Shown: positions 1 to 12,230, numbered from the stretch's first letter. The stretch is 64,000 bases of DNA from Artemia franciscana (GCF_032884065.1 NC_088867.1:60478466-60542465); one strand, 5' to 3'. Numbers and translations are program-made. The notes: generated by a model not told the origin, from the sequence alone.

Positions 1-79
1 GAAAAACGATATGACTTGAAACATCTGGCATTACTTATTCATAAAGATAATTATTCTATAATAATAATTCATAAGAACA

Positions 80-262
80 ATATGATATCCTAAAAGTTTG
101 ATCGAACGACTTTGGTGAAAAAGGATTGTGGGAGGAGAGCTAGATGCCCTCCAATCCTTTTGAGTACTTAAAAGGGAGACTGGAACTTGTAGCGTCCGTT
201 GGAAAAAGCCCTCTCAGATATTATAGGATCATTGATTCGATACAATTATCCTGGAAACTAGT
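80..262 (+). repeat. Element X fragment (diverged)
   Basis: Diverged internal piece of element X. It keeps the recognisable order 'gtgggagg..agctagatgccctccaat', then 'acttaaaaggg', then 'ccctctcagatattataggatc', which matches the inner part of the copies at 14.4 kb and 33.5 kb. Both ends are missing. Strand is given so that plus reads from the long palindrome toward the small terminal hairpin. Confidence 0.6.
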
Positions 263-411
263 AGATACTAGGAAACCCCATTAAGAAAACTAATCGTTCA
301 GGGGTTATCTCATTACTTGATCTCGAGGCACTGTTTATTCTTTCATGAGCATGTTTTACTTTTTCTCAGCTTCATGGTGACCTCCCGCGTCCCCTAAATG
401 TTCCGCAATTA

Positions 412-666
412 GTGTTATGTTTTTTTGTGGAGTTTTATCTCTCATTGTTCTTTATTCTAAATGTTCCACCATCTTTTACCACTGATCATAGTAATTATAA
501 TCCTTGCAATACCAAAAATCCTATTCAAGTTCCTTTTACTCCTTGTGTAAGGCCAGATTTTAATCCTTTAATTGCGAGTCAGACTGTGTGGAATAAGTTA
601 CCCGAATCAGCTCAAAGGTGCCATTCATTTGGTTTTTTTTCAATAAAATTGTTAACAATGATTTAG
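412..666 (+). pseudogene. C-terminal fragment of a non-LTR retrotransposon reverse transcriptase
   Basis: An 84-codon open stretch ending in a natural stop. It contains HSNYNPCNTKNPIQVPFT followed by NPLIASQTVWNKLPES and FFSIKLL. This is the usual order at the C-terminal end of CR1/L2/Jockey-type reverse transcriptases: a Tyr/Asn-rich stretch, then 'G..hWN.LP..i', then 'S...FK..L'. No endonuclease or RT catalytic motif is present upstream, so this is a 5'-truncated copy. The clade is not assigned. The CT and TA microsatellites begin directly after it. Confidence 0.65.
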
Positions 667-683
667 CTTCTTAGAAGTTATTT

Positions 684-1395
<712 letters not shown>

Positions 1396-1778
1396 CTAAT
1401 CATTACTGATGAGTGAAGGTTTTTCAAAAAGTATCATGTGAGAGGGATTATTAAATATATGCAAACCTAAAGCAGAATCGAAGGAGTTGTTGGAACTATT
1501 TGAAATTAATGCCTTGTCTATGCCATTTTTTTTATAGACCCCTCTTTGGCGAGTAACTGGGGTCTTATCTTTACTGGATTTTAAGAAATTAATGATTTTA
1601 AAATTATTATTAAAAACTACATACAGATTATTTTTTGTGCGAATATTTTTATTTTTGTTGTGATTTTTGGGATTCACGGAAGATAGACGATAATTGAGGC
1701 TTATCAGTATCCTCACATTGTGAAATATCTTCTTTGATTTTACAAGAATGTCTTTTTTGTCTACGTTTAATTATCTTA
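1396..1778 (-). pseudogene. Penelope-like element C-terminal half, GIY-YIG core deleted
   Basis: On the minus strand KIIKRRQKRHSCK, then RTKNNLYVVFNNNFKI, then KDKTPVTRQRGVY align with the intact copy at 50.93-51.63 kb (INNIINRRGKRHSHK, KTPVTRQRGVYQIP). Directly after GVY the sequence jumps to a stretch matching DDIIKALNSN of the intact copy. About 30 residues holding the CDCGKFYVG part of the GIY-YIG nuclease are therefore lost. The remainder (SFDSALGLHIFNNPSHMILF) aligns again. The reading frame is also shifted near 1690. The N-terminal side is cut by the element X copy; the other half of the same element continues at 3383. Confidence 0.8.
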
Positions 1779-3382
1779 TCAAACAGTTCGTGGTAACGAA
1801 CTGTAGTAAGGCTCAATAGTAACCAAAACTCTAAAAAATGGAATTTTGGTACCAATAGCTACATCAAAAGAATCGCATTTTCAAGCATAATTTTAAAAAT
1901 ATAAGTTTCATCAAGTTTAGTCTTACCCATCAAACGTTACGAGCCTGAGAAAATTTGCGTTATTTTGGAAAATAGGGGAAAAAAACCCCTATAAGTCATA
2001 GAATCTTAACGAAAATCACACCATCAGATTCAGCGTATCAGAGAACCCTACTGTAGAAGTTTCAAGCTCCTATCTGCAAAAATGTGGAATTTTATATTTT
2101 TTGCCAGAAGGCAGATCACGGATGCGTGTTTATTTGTTTGTTTGTTTTTTTTTTCCAGGGGTGATCGTATCGACCCAGTTATCTTAGAATGTTGCGAGAG
2201 GGCTCATTCTAACGGAAATGAAAAGTTCTAGTGCCCTTTTTACGTGACCAAAAAATTGGAGGGCACCTAGGCCCCCTCCCACGCTAATTATTCTCCCAAA
2301 GTCAACGGATCAAAATTCTGAGATAGCCATTTTATTCAGCGTAGTCGAAAAACCTTATAACTATGTCTTTGGGGACGACTTACTCCCCCGCAGTCCCCGT
2401 GGGGGGGACTCGATGACTTTTCATCGATGGGACCTCGATAACTTTTTCATCGAGGAATTTGTCATGGGGGAAGAAAATTTCCATGAAGGGAGCGCAGGAT
2501 TTACTAGCATTACTTAAAAAAAAACATGAAAAAATAAATATGAAAAAGCTTTTTTTTCAGTTGGAAGTAAGCAGCAGCATTAAAACTTAAAACGAACAGA
2601 AATTGTTACCCATATGAGGGGCTCACCTACTCCTAATACCTTGCTCTTTACGCTAAAGTATTTTTAGTAATTTCAACTATTTATTCTGCGGCTTTTGTGA
2701 TTCAGGGGTCATTCTTAATGAATTGGGACAAAATTTAAGCTTTAGTGTACAGAGTGAGGTACTGACGAGGGGGCGAACCCCCTCATATATGTAATAAAAA
2801 CATGAGAATACAAAAGTTCTTTACGTAAGCTAATTTGTAAGTTACGTATATCTTTTACTTATAAAAAGATTCGTAAAAAATTAAAAGTTCTAGTTGCCTT
2901 TTTAATTAACCGAAAATCGGAGAGCAACTCGGCTTCCTCCCCCCTCTTTTTTCTCAAAATCATTCGATCAAAATTATGAGAAAGCCATTAAGCCAAAAAA
3001 AATTAATATACAAATTTCGTTTTAATTATTCCTCTGCGGAAAGCCAAAATCAAAACATGCATTGATTCAAAAACGTTCAGAAATTAAATAAAAAAACACA
3101 TTTTTTTAAATGAAAGTAAGGGGCGACATTAAAACTTAAAACAAACAGAAATTACTCCGTATATGAAAGGGGCTTTTCCTTCTCATTGCCCCACTCTTTA
3201 CGCTAAAGGTTTTTACTGTTTTAAAATGTAGAGTTAAGAGAAAGAATCAAACTTTAGCGTAAAGAGCGGGGCGTTGAGAAGGAAAAGCCCCTTTCATATA
3301 CGGAGTAATTTTTGTTCGTTTTAAGTTTTAATGTCGCTCCTTACTTTTATTTAAAAAAAACTTGTCTTTTTTTAGATTTAAT
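1779..3382 (-). mobile_element. Element X, near full length (1604 bp), inserted in a Penelope-like element
   Basis: Non-coding dispersed element. The left edge is TCAAACAG followed by the hairpin ACAGTTCG-6 nt-CGAACTGT. The right edge is a palindrome (3088-3382) whose arms carry 'tatgaaaggggcttttcctt' and its complement. A second imperfect palindrome with a ~100-bp loop lies around 2610-2830. The ends are fixed by the interrupted host. Joining the base at 3383 to the base at 1778 (minus sense GTCAA + TAAG) gives in-frame FVNKIIKRRQKRHS, matching FINNIINRRGKRHS of the intact Penelope-like copy. There is no target duplication and insertion is between A and T. Confidence 0.85.
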
Positions 3383-4570
3383 TTGACAAAAGGAATGGGG
3401 TATCCATTATCATAAACAATATCTCTGATAAAGTTTATTTCTGCATTTATATACGAATCGAACCAAATTTTCAGGGCACGACCAATGAGAGTAGTTACAA
3501 CTGCTCTTATAACTTGTTGGGGGTGATTTGAATTAAAGTGAAGATATCTATTGTCTTGTGTTGGTTTTTGATAGATAGTAAAATCCAGTCTATCAGAATT
3601 ACGAATAATTAACATATCTAAAAACGGTAGTTTATTTTCAATTTCAATTTCTAGGGTGAATAGCAAATTTCGGTCATAAGTGTTAAGATGATCTAAGAAG
3701 CCCTGAAGTTCAGCTTCCCCTTAATTTCAAAGTGAAATTACGTCATCCATATTACGATCCCAAGAGACGTGTTCCTAAAAAATAAGAATTTAATGCCCAA
3801 TTTTCAAGGTTCTCGACATAAATATTTGCCAGTAGCCCGGATAAAGGGGCCCCCATGGATAACCCATTTTTTTGCTGATAAAAAGAATCGCTAAATTGAA
3901 AATACACTGAAAACTTATTATAAATTTTAACGAGAGTCATTAAAACTTCATAATCAATGCCCGTCGCTGAAACCCCGATTAAGTGGTATTTTTCTTCTAT
4001 TTTGTTTTTTAATAATTCCTCAGAAATAGTCACATCTATATTTGTATACATCGAAACAATGTCAAAACTACTAACTATTGTGTTTTCTGAAATACTTGTG
4101 TTACAAGTTTTTTAACTAAATCTGCGGAATTACAAATATAGGAATTTTGGGAATACAATAAAGGTTTGAAAGCTGTGCAAAGCCATTTCCTAATATTTTG
4201 ACAGCGGGGGCTTTAGTACATGCTACGATAGGTCTTAAGGGAATACCTTGTTTATGTATTTTTGGTAAACCGTAGAGTTTGGGATAGAAACTACCACGGG
4301 GAAAAATTTGTTGTATAATTGTGGGGTGATTTTACCATTTTGTTTTAGCTGCTTTATTTTGTTTAAACTGATCAGTAGGATCATGAGTTATTGTTTTATA
4401 TGTGATTGTGTCATTTAAATGCGAAAGAATTTTGTTGTCACAATCTGTTGTATTCATGACAACAAGTGAATTGCTTTTGTCTGCTTTAGTTATTATAATA
4501 GACGGGTCTTTGCGTAGATTAGAGAGTATTTTTATGTCGTGCAAATTTTTCGGTGTGGAAGTGGTAGGAG
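3383..4570 (-). pseudogene. Penelope-like element reverse transcriptase, frameshifted
   Basis: Read on the minus strand the motifs come in the order expected for Penelope-like reverse transcriptase. They are HDIKILSNLRKD and IIITKADKSNSLVVMN (about 4330-4545), GLPKIHKQGIPLRPIV (about 4210-4260), SFDIVSMYTNID (about 4035-4070), QQKNGLSMGAPLSGLLANIY (about 3810-3870), the YxDD-equivalent DRNMDDVISL (about 3725-3755), then PFLDMLIIRNSD, FTIYQKPTQDNRYLHFNS and IRDIVYDNGYPIPFV down to 3383. At least three frameshifts or stops separate the blocks, so it is dead. The GIY-YIG half continues beyond the element X insertion at 1778. Confidence 0.88.
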
Positions 4571-4699
4571 TTTCTAACCCTGATGAAGTTAAATCTGGTC
4601 TTATAAATACCCTTTATAACAGCCAAAAAAAGGTTAAGCCTCCTATTCAATTTTCTAATTTTCGTATTTTAATGTAAGTTTATTTATATATACATTTTT

Positions 4700-4813
4700 T
4701 TTTACTCTCTTATTGTACTGATAATGGCCCTTGGACATAGGGCCGAAATATTCACTGAATTGATTTCCACTGTCTTGAAAAGATTTTCCCTATTGTTTTT
4801 ACCTTGTATTGTT

Positions 4814-4815
<2 letters not shown>
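4700..4815 (+). mobile_element. Terminal segment of a Penelope-like element in inverted orientation
   Basis: This matches the 3' tail of the element at 832-965, but lies on the opposite strand and on the 5' side of the minus-strand RT fragment. The layout resembles the inverted terminal copies (pseudo-LTRs) reported for Penelope-like elements. It runs straight into a (TA)n tract, as the copy at 832 does. Confidence 0.6.
4718..4748 (+). ncRNA. Hammerhead-ribozyme-like motif
   Basis: CTGATAA, one extra T, stem GGCCCT, loop TGGACAT, stem AGGGCC, then GAAA. The CUGANGA box here has A where G8 is expected (CUGAUAA), so this copy is probably inactive. It has the same one-base offset between core box and stem II as the other two copies. 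The call rests on the order of core boxes and on the family context; flanking stems were not established. Confidence 0.35.

Positions 4816-4889
<74 letters not shown>
4816..4889. repeat. (TA)n microsatellite
   Basis: About 72 bp of TA dinucleotide at the outer end of the Penelope-like terminal segment. Confidence 0.97.
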
Positions 4890-4894
<5 letters not shown>

Positions 4895-5190
4895 TTATTA
4901 TTATTTCAATGGAGTCTTTTCAATCTACTAATCTACTTAAATTAATTTAGTATATTCAATCTATTTATTTTTGTTTTTATTGTTTTTATTTATTTACGTT
5001 TTCTTTTCTTCTCCTTTTTGTTCTTCTCTCTGTGAGTAAGTGATTATTTTAATTTTATTATTTTTTCTTATCTGAGTAAGTGACTCGTTTGTCTTCCCCC
5101 TTCTTTATAGACCAAAGGACCCGCGGGGGAATAGTAAAGTGTAATATTGTATGCGTATTCCGTGATGAATAAATCCTATCTTATCTAATT
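4890..5190 (+). other. AT-rich stretch, possible non-LTR 3' tail
   Basis: No gene is seen. The last part ends with 'gatgaataaatcctatc' and 'ttatcta', which resembles the A-rich, short-repeat 3' end of a non-LTR retrotransposon. No coding match connects to it, so this is a weak inference. Confidence 0.3.
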
Positions 5191-5900
5191 ATGGAGAATT
5201 ATGGGATGGCCACCAACATTTCGAGAACGAAAGCCCTACGCTGCTTGCACAAGCCTGAATCACAGGTAAATCTCAGCTTTCAACTCAGTGGAGATATCAT
5301 TGATTGGGTGGAAGACTTCACCTACCTAGGGAGCTTAATTACTTCTCATAACAACCAACACAAAGACATCAAGAGACGCCTGACACTTGCGAGCTCCAAT
5401 TTTAAAGCCCTGATGCCCGTCTGATTTATCAACTATTCTCAAAACGAGACTTTTCTACTCCCTCATTATTCCGATTGCCATCCATGCCTTTGAATCCTGG
5501 ATGCTTAAAGAAGACAACCAGTGTCGCCTAGCTGCCAAAACCCAAATCCCAACCGCAGGGTTGAAACCAAAACCCGGCGATGCATCGCTGGTATCACCTA
5601 CCACCAAAGAGTCTCCAACTCCAAGCTTCTCCATAATCTGAAAGTCAAACTTACATTACTCGATGAAACAAAACTACAACAACTCAAACGGCTAGCGTAT
5701 ACTCATCGTATGGCTAGCACATGTCTCCCAAAGATAGCTTTCGATGAACGAGTACACAATTCTTGCCCCAGGAGTCGCCCCCCGAAAAGACGCAAAGAAA
5801 AATTTTCACCCTAAGACATACCACAACCCCTCTACCTGGCCGACAACGGAAGCACCTACAGGAGGCATATCAATGAACTGGTTAAAGAAGAGGTTCTAAA
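5191..5900 (+). pseudogene. RTE-like/endonuclease-RT retrotransposon fragment, C-terminal part of RT
   Basis: The first open block (5191-5424) holds ISRTKALRC, then LSGDIIDWVEDFTYLGSLI and DIKRRLTLASSNFKAL. This is the 'K(T/S)..M......L.g..ie.V..F.YLGs.i....DI..Ri..A...f..L' signature downstream of the catalytic motif in RTE-like and related non-LTR elements. After a frameshift the second block (5521-5814) has RRCIAGITYHQRVSN, then LKRLAYTHRMAST.LPKIAFDERV, matching the usual 'R.i.gI...d...N..l......i...I...RL.w.GHv.RM....PK.a' tail. The catalytic YxDD region is absent, so it is a dead, 5'-truncated copy. Confidence 0.75.
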
Positions 5901-6004
5901 ACCACCTTCGAGGAGGTTTGACTTGAATTTCAGTCAGGTCAAGTTATTACTCTGAAGAATAAAAATATTCCAACAAAATTATATAGATCAAATGTTGGTG
6001 AAAA

Positions 6005-6455
6005 AAAAATAGAAAGGGGTCATTCAGTCACAAATAAAAAATCATATTAACCAAATTAAGGGTCAAAACCTTATGCAAGACCAACAATGGGTCAACACAC
6101 ACTCTTTTAAAATTAGTTTATAGTTTCTGATTTCCAGGGGGCTTGGTCGTCTTGTACTCTCCCCCTCCTTCCTCCTCATTTCGCGTGATTAATGACTTTA
6201 AAACAAGCTTTTTAAATTAACACTTGAAGTTTCAAAAATAAATATCGCCAGGAACTTCTAATGTCTCATTCAAGGTCGTATCCAGGATTTTGTTTGGGGT
6301 GATGGAGGTTTGGAGGAAAATTTAAAACGGATCAAAAACTTATTTTTATTACGTTTTCCCAAGTCGGTTAAATCTTATTTTATTTTTTTTTTGGGGGGGG
6401 AGGTACACCCCCCCCTTTCCTCGAGGACACGGTCGTGGCCTCATTTCTTTATTTC
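6005..6455 (+). repeat. Two adjoining low-copy dispersed repeats
   Basis: The part at 6005-6160 ('ggggtcattcagtcacaaa'...'tttctgatttccagggggc') resembles 10135-10325. The part at 6180-6455 ('cgccaggaacttctaatgt', 'tcattcaaggtcgtatccag', 'gtcgtggcctcatttcttta') resembles the reverse complement of 48537-48775. Neither has a recognised coding part. The class is unknown. Confidence 0.5.
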
Positions 6456-6574
6456 ATAAACCACACTTAAAAATTACCTTACCTCTGTTTGAGACCATAC
6501 GAAAAAAACACTACATAATATGTCAAAATCACGCAATAACCTAGGTCAGCTTTCCACCAAATTCTTCAATCATT

Positions 6575-8130
6575 TCAAACAGTTCGAGGTAACAAACTGT
6601 ATAAAGGAATGACCTGGCTCAATAGTAACTGAAACTCTAAAAACGAAATTTTGATACCAATACATACAACAACATAATTGAATTTTTATGCTGATTTTAC
6701 ATATATAGGTTTCATTAAGTTTAGTCTTACAAATCAAAAGCTAGGAGCCTGAGAAAATTTACCTTATTTTTTTTTAAAGGGCAAAACGCCCCCCAAAAGT
6801 CATAGAATCTTAATGAAAATCACACCTTCAGATTCAGCGTATTATAGAAACCTACTGTGCAACAATGTGGAATTTTGTATTTTTTGTCTGAGGAAAGATC
6901 ACAGATGCGTTTTTATTTGTTTTTTTTTTTGTTTTGCATTTTTTTTTTCTAGGGATGATCGTACCGATCCAGTGGTCCTAGAATTTCGCAGAGGGCTCAC
7001 TCTGACGGAAATAAAAGTTCTAGTGCCCTTTTGAAGTGACAGATAAAATTGGAAGGCTATTAGGCTCCCTTCCACCCAAACCGTCGAAAAATCTACTAAG
7101 TATGTCTTTGAGGATGGCTTAATCCCCCACAGTTCCATGGAGAAGGTCTGTAAGTTATGAACTTTGCCCAATGTTTACATATAGTATTGGTTATTGGGAA
7201 GTATACAGACGTTTTCATGGAGGATTTTTTCTGGTGGTGGGGGTGGTTACGTGAGAGGATCTTTCTATGGAGGAATTTATCATAGGGGAAAAGAATTTCC
7301 ATGAAAGGGGCGCTGGATTTTTCAGCAATATCTTAGACAGAGAAAATAAATAAAAAAAAACAATTTTTTTCAACTGAAAGTAAGGAGCGTTATTAAAACT
7401 TAAAACGAACAAAAATTATCCCGTACCCGAGGGGATTTGTTGCCTCCTTCATACACAGCTCTTTACGCTATAGTATTTTTAATAATTTCAAAAGAGCTAT
7501 TTATTCTAATTAAACAGCCTTTGTGATTCAGGAGTCATTCTTAAAAAATTGGAACAAAATTCAAACTTTAGTGTAAAGAACGAGGTATTGACGAGGGGCG
7601 AACCCGCTCATACACGTAATAAAAATATACGAATATAGATGTTTGTTACCTAAGTGAATTTGTAAGTTACGTATATTTATTACTAATAAAACTTTTGTAA
7701 ATAAAATTAAAAGTTCTAGTGGCCTTCTTAAGTAATTAAAAAAATTGGAGGGCAACTAGGTCTTCTCTCCCACCCCTTTTTTCTCCAAAATCGTCCAATC
7801 AAAAATTTTAGAAGGCCATTTCGCCAAAAAAATTAAATTAATATGTAAATTCCGTTTTAACTATTCATGTACGGTGAGCCAAAATCAAAACCTGCGTTAA
7901 TTCAAAAATGTTCAGAAATTAAATAAAATACAAGTTTTTCAAGTGAAAGTAAGGAGCAACATTAAAACTGAATAGGAATAGAACTTATTTCGTGTATGAG
8001 GGGGTTAGTTCCCTCCTCAAGACCTCCTTCTTTACGCTAAAGTATTTTTAGTAATTTTAAAAGAGCTATTTATTCTAATTAAACGACCTATGTGATTCAG
8101 AGGTTATTCTTAAAGAATTGACGTATGGAA
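6575..8130 (-). mobile_element. Element X, nearly full length, hairpin end at 6575
   Basis: Starts TCAAACAGTTCGAGGTAACA, a hairpin with one arm mutated. It continues through the shared internal blocks ('aaaatcacaccttcagattc', 'aatgtggaattttgta', 'agtgcccttttgaagtgac'), the inner palindrome region (about 7400-7620) and a left arm at 7930-8040. The far arm of the terminal palindrome is missing and the last 90 bp read like a second copy of the inner palindrome loop. Confidence 0.8.
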
Positions 8131-8257
8131 CTGACGTATGAAAAATAAAAAGAAAAAATTCAAATACAAACAATACAATAGCCTACAAAAACAATACAAT
8201 ACAAAAAACAATAGCCTACTTACAAAAGCTAAGATATAAACCCCCAGCATTCAGTTA

Positions 8258-9279
8258 TCAAACAGTTTTTGGTAACGAAAAGGAGCGACCCGGCTTAATA
8301 GTAACCGATTTACCCATCAAAAGCTACGAGCCTGATAAAATTTGCCTTGTTTTAGAAAATAGGGGGAAACAACCCCTGAAAGTCATGGAATCTCAACGAA
8401 AACCACACCATCAAAGTCAGCATATCAGAGAACCCTTCTGTAGAACTTTTCGGCTCCCATCTACAAAAATGTGGAATTTTGAATTTTTGCCAGAAGACAG
8501 ATCACGGATCATGTTTAATTTTTTTTTTCCAGAGGTGATCATATTGATCCAGTGATCATGCAATGTTACAAGAGAGCTCATTTTAACCGAAGTTAAAAGT
8601 TCTAGTACCCTTTTTAAGTGACCAAAAAAATTGGAGGATACCTAGGCCCCCCCAGGCTCATTTTTTCCCAAAGTCACCGGACCGAAATTCTGAGATAGGC
8701 ATTTTGTTCAGCATAGTCGAAAAACCTAATAATTATGTCTTTTGGGACGACTTCATCCCCCCCAGTCCCCGAGGGAGAGGCTGCAAGTTACAAACTTTGA
8801 CCATTGTTTACATATAGCAATAGTTATTGGGAAGTGTACATATGATTTCAGGAGAATTTTTCGTGTTGAAGGGGGGAGAGGTTGGTCGGGGGAGTGAGAT
8901 TCTTTGGAGAATCTTTGCATGGAGGAATTTATCATGAGGGAAGAGAATTTCCTTGAAGGGACTGCAGGATTTTCTAGCATTATTTATCATTATTCTTATT
9001 TAGCATTATTTCTATCATTATTTATTTGTTTTTTTAAATTACTCCGTATGTGAAAGGGGTAGTTCCCTTTTCAATGCCTCGCTCTTTACGCTAAGGTTTT
9101 TTTTTTTTATTTTTTTAATAAGTGGAGTTGTGAGAAAGAGTTAAACTTTAGCGTAAAGAGCCAGCTGTTGAGGATGGGACAATCCCCTTTAATATACGAA
9201 ATAATTTCTGTTCGTTTTAAGTTTTAATGTCGCTTTAACTGCTTAACTTGCAGTTAAAAAGCTTGTTTTTTATTTAATG
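8258..9279 (-). mobile_element. Element X with an internal deletion
   Basis: Starts TCAAACAGTTTTTGGTAACG and ends in the terminal palindrome (9038-9279), finishing with 'ttttttatttaat' as in other copies. The arms carry 'ggggtagttccc' versus 'gggacaatcccc', so they still pair. The inner palindrome and about 500 bp between 8990 and 9035 are missing compared with the copy at 32.4 kb. Confidence 0.8.
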
Positions 9280-9419
9280 TTGAGCAAGGCTGAAGCGTTG
9301 GACGGGTATTCTTTAACAATGTCGACAGTTTTGAACTTGGTTATCAAACACCAAATATTTAATGCCTTTAGACTGAATTGTTTATTAAAAGTAACGCATT
9401 ATCAAAGTAGTTTGTTAAA

Positions 9420-9572
9420 AGTAAAACATTAGAATTACTAGAAAATAGGGGTATACACCCCTTAAAAGTCATACGATCTTAAAGAAAATCACACCGTCAG
9501 ATTCAGCGTATCAGAGAACCTTAATGTAGAAGTTTCAAGCCCCTATCCACAAAATTGTGGAAATTAAGAAAA
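9420..9572 (-). repeat. Element X internal fragment
   Basis: Short piece with 'gtcatacgatcttaaagaaa', 'gattcagcgtatcagagaac' and 'gaagtttcaagcccctatc'. No ends are present. Confidence 0.7.
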
Positions 9573-10344
9573 TCGAAGATTTTTTTTTTAATTGAATATT
9601 TTTATTCTAATTTTGAATACCGAAAACCAATATATTCGACGCGTTTATACTTGATAACTGTAAAAAAATTAAATCTTTTTCTAAGTAACAACTTGATAAA
9701 TACAATTACTCCTGGAAAAGAATGATAATAAAACCAAAAAAGCAAAAAAACGTATCCGTTTAGAATGAAAATACAAAAATTCCCAGCGTTCCGTTCAGGA
9801 GAAACATTTCTGATTATAGTGGCTTCATATATCAGCTCATGGGTACTCCTACAATGCAAGCAAAAGTTGGCGGCATATTTTTACCGAAATCATCCCTTAT
9901 TAAGTTGTTTCCTTGTGTTTTCTATAATTATACGGACTTTCTTGTGAACTAATTACTAATAAACAAACACATATTTAGGATCACCTTAAAAAGCTGATTC
10001 TTTGATTGAATGTTGTCAATAGTTAGGCTCTTATACTTCCGCTATTGACAAGGATCTGTATTTACTGACCATCCATTTCTACAATTTTTTTTTGGCTCCA
10101 ACCATATCATATAAAACAAATGTTTGTGCCAAACTGGAAAGGAGTCACTCAGTCACAAACTAGAACTTATATGTTCCTTATTATGGATAAAAGTCTATTA
10201 GCAGGCAGCCAAAAAGGGAGCACACATTTTTTCGATGGTTTTTCCCTATTCAGTTCTTTTTCCTTTCGTTTCCTTATATTTACTTAATAGTCTCAAATTT
10301 CTAGGGGGCCGATGATCAGCCCAGCCCCTGCCGGTACCCATGGT
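9573..10344. other. Intergenic, no gene recognised
   Basis: AT-rich sequence with no coding match on either strand. The segment 10135-10325 is a diverged copy of the dispersed repeat at 6005-6160. Confidence 0.5.
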
Positions 10345-11777
10345 ACTGAGAAGGGGGCAACCCCCTCATATTTGCAATAATTTCTGTTTGTTTTAAGTTT
10401 TAATGCTGTTCCTTACTTTCAGTTGGAAAAAAACTTTTTTTTTTACTAACAACCACAAGCCGAAGACATACGATATCTATCATTTTTTATCACGTAAAAT
10501 CATAATTAAGAAGCTGCTTATGATAATTATAAATGCTAGGATTGGCCGAAAAATAACATAAACAAATTACTGTTTATATCGGCCATTACTCAACGAAATT
10601 CTACCTTTAGCGTAAAGAACGAGGTATTGACGAGGGGAAGAAACTCCCTCATATAGGTAATAAGAAGGGGGCTCAACCCCTGGTCAATACTTTGCTCCTT
10701 ATGCTAAAGTTCGAATTTTGTTCCAATTCTTTAAGAATGCCCCCTGAACCCCAAAAGCCTTTAATTAGAATATATAGCTCTTTTGAAATTACTAAAATAC
10801 TTTAGCGCAAAGAGCGAGGTATTTTCGAGGGGGTTAAACACCTCATACACTTAATAATTTATGTTCGTTTTGACTTTTAATTTTGCTCTTTACTTTCAGT
10901 TGAAAAAACTTTTATTTTTAATTTAATTTCTGATTATTTTTAAATAATGCTGGGAAATCCATTGCCCCCTTCATGGAAATTCTCTTTCCCCATGAAAAAA
11001 TTTCCCCTGCCAAGATCCTCCGAGGTAATCCTCTCCCCCCGACCCCTCACCAGAAAAAATCCACCCTAAAAATGTCTGTATACTTCGCAGTAATCAATAC
11101 TATATGTGAGCAATGGTTTAAGTTCATAACTTGCACTCCTTCCACCGGGGACTTTAGGGAATTCTGTCGTCCTCAAAGACGTAGTTATTGGATTTTTCGA
11201 CTATGCTGAAAAAATGGCTGTCTCACAATTTTTGACCCAGTGAATTTGGGACAAAATGAGCGTGGGAGGGGGCCTAGTTGCCCTCCAATTTTTTGGGTTC
11301 TTTAAAAGGGGCACTAGAACTTTTAATTTCCATTCAAATGAGCCCTATTACGACATTTTAGGACCATTGAGTCAATACAAACACCCCCTAGAAAAAGAAA
11401 AAAAAAACAAATTAAACACGCACCAGTGATCTTTCTTGTGGCAAAAAATACAAAATTCCACTTTTTTGCAAACAGGAGTTTGAAACCTGTGTAGTAGGGT
11501 TTTCTGATACGCTGAATCTGATGATAATATTTTCATTAAGATTATATAGCCTTTAAGGCATGTTTCACCCTTTTTTCGAAAATAAATCAATTTTTCCTAG
11601 CATGTAACTTTTGATGAGTAAGACTAAAATTGATGAAACTTGTATATTTAAAATTGCCATAAAAATATAATTCTTTTGATGTATCTATTCGTATCAAAAT
11701 TTCGTTTTTTTTTGAGTTTCGGTTACTATTGAGCTGAGTCGCTCCTTAGTTACAATTCGTTACCACGCACTGTTTGA
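10345..11777 (+). mobile_element. Element X, rearranged copy
   Basis: Begins inside palindrome arms (10355-10440). A stretch of foreign DNA follows at about 10445-10590, then a fused double set of inner-palindrome arms ('agcgtaaagaacgaggtatt' and complements, 10600-10850). The conserved block follows ('catggaaattctctttcccc', 'aaagacgtagttattgg', 'tgccctccaattttttgg'). It ends with 'gttcgttaccacgcactg' and TTTGA at 11777; one hairpin arm has a substitution. Confidence 0.8.
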
Positions 11778-12230
11778 AACGCAAGTTAAATAGATTTTGG
11801 CTTCCTAGGTCGATTTTAGACACAGTTTTTAACAAGTTTTAATAGCAGTTTTTCATTATGGAATTTTGTTTAGTTGAGGATGTGAATCTTACTCAAACAA
11901 ATGAAACGGAAATTTCCTTTTATCTATAGAGCTGAAGACAATCTGACCCCCCCTTCTGTTCAAACTGTGAAAAGAGACGAATATTAATTCATCATCTTAT
12001 TACAGAAGATTTATTGGCTTATACTCTTTTTTACTGCTAGTTTATTTAAATAATTATATCTTGGTCTTACTGAATCAAATTCTATATTCTTGGCAAAAGC
12101 ATTTTAATTACCCATGGTGGGGGGGGAGTCTAAGTATGTTCCCCTTGATAAGGGTGTTATTTTCATTTCAAAAATATACTACCACTACTAACAACAACTC
12201 AACGCAGCACCATGCCACCTGAGGTCAACA
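11778..12230. other. Intergenic, no gene recognised
   Basis: No recognisable coding, RNA or repeat signal apart from short homopolymers. Confidence 0.5.
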
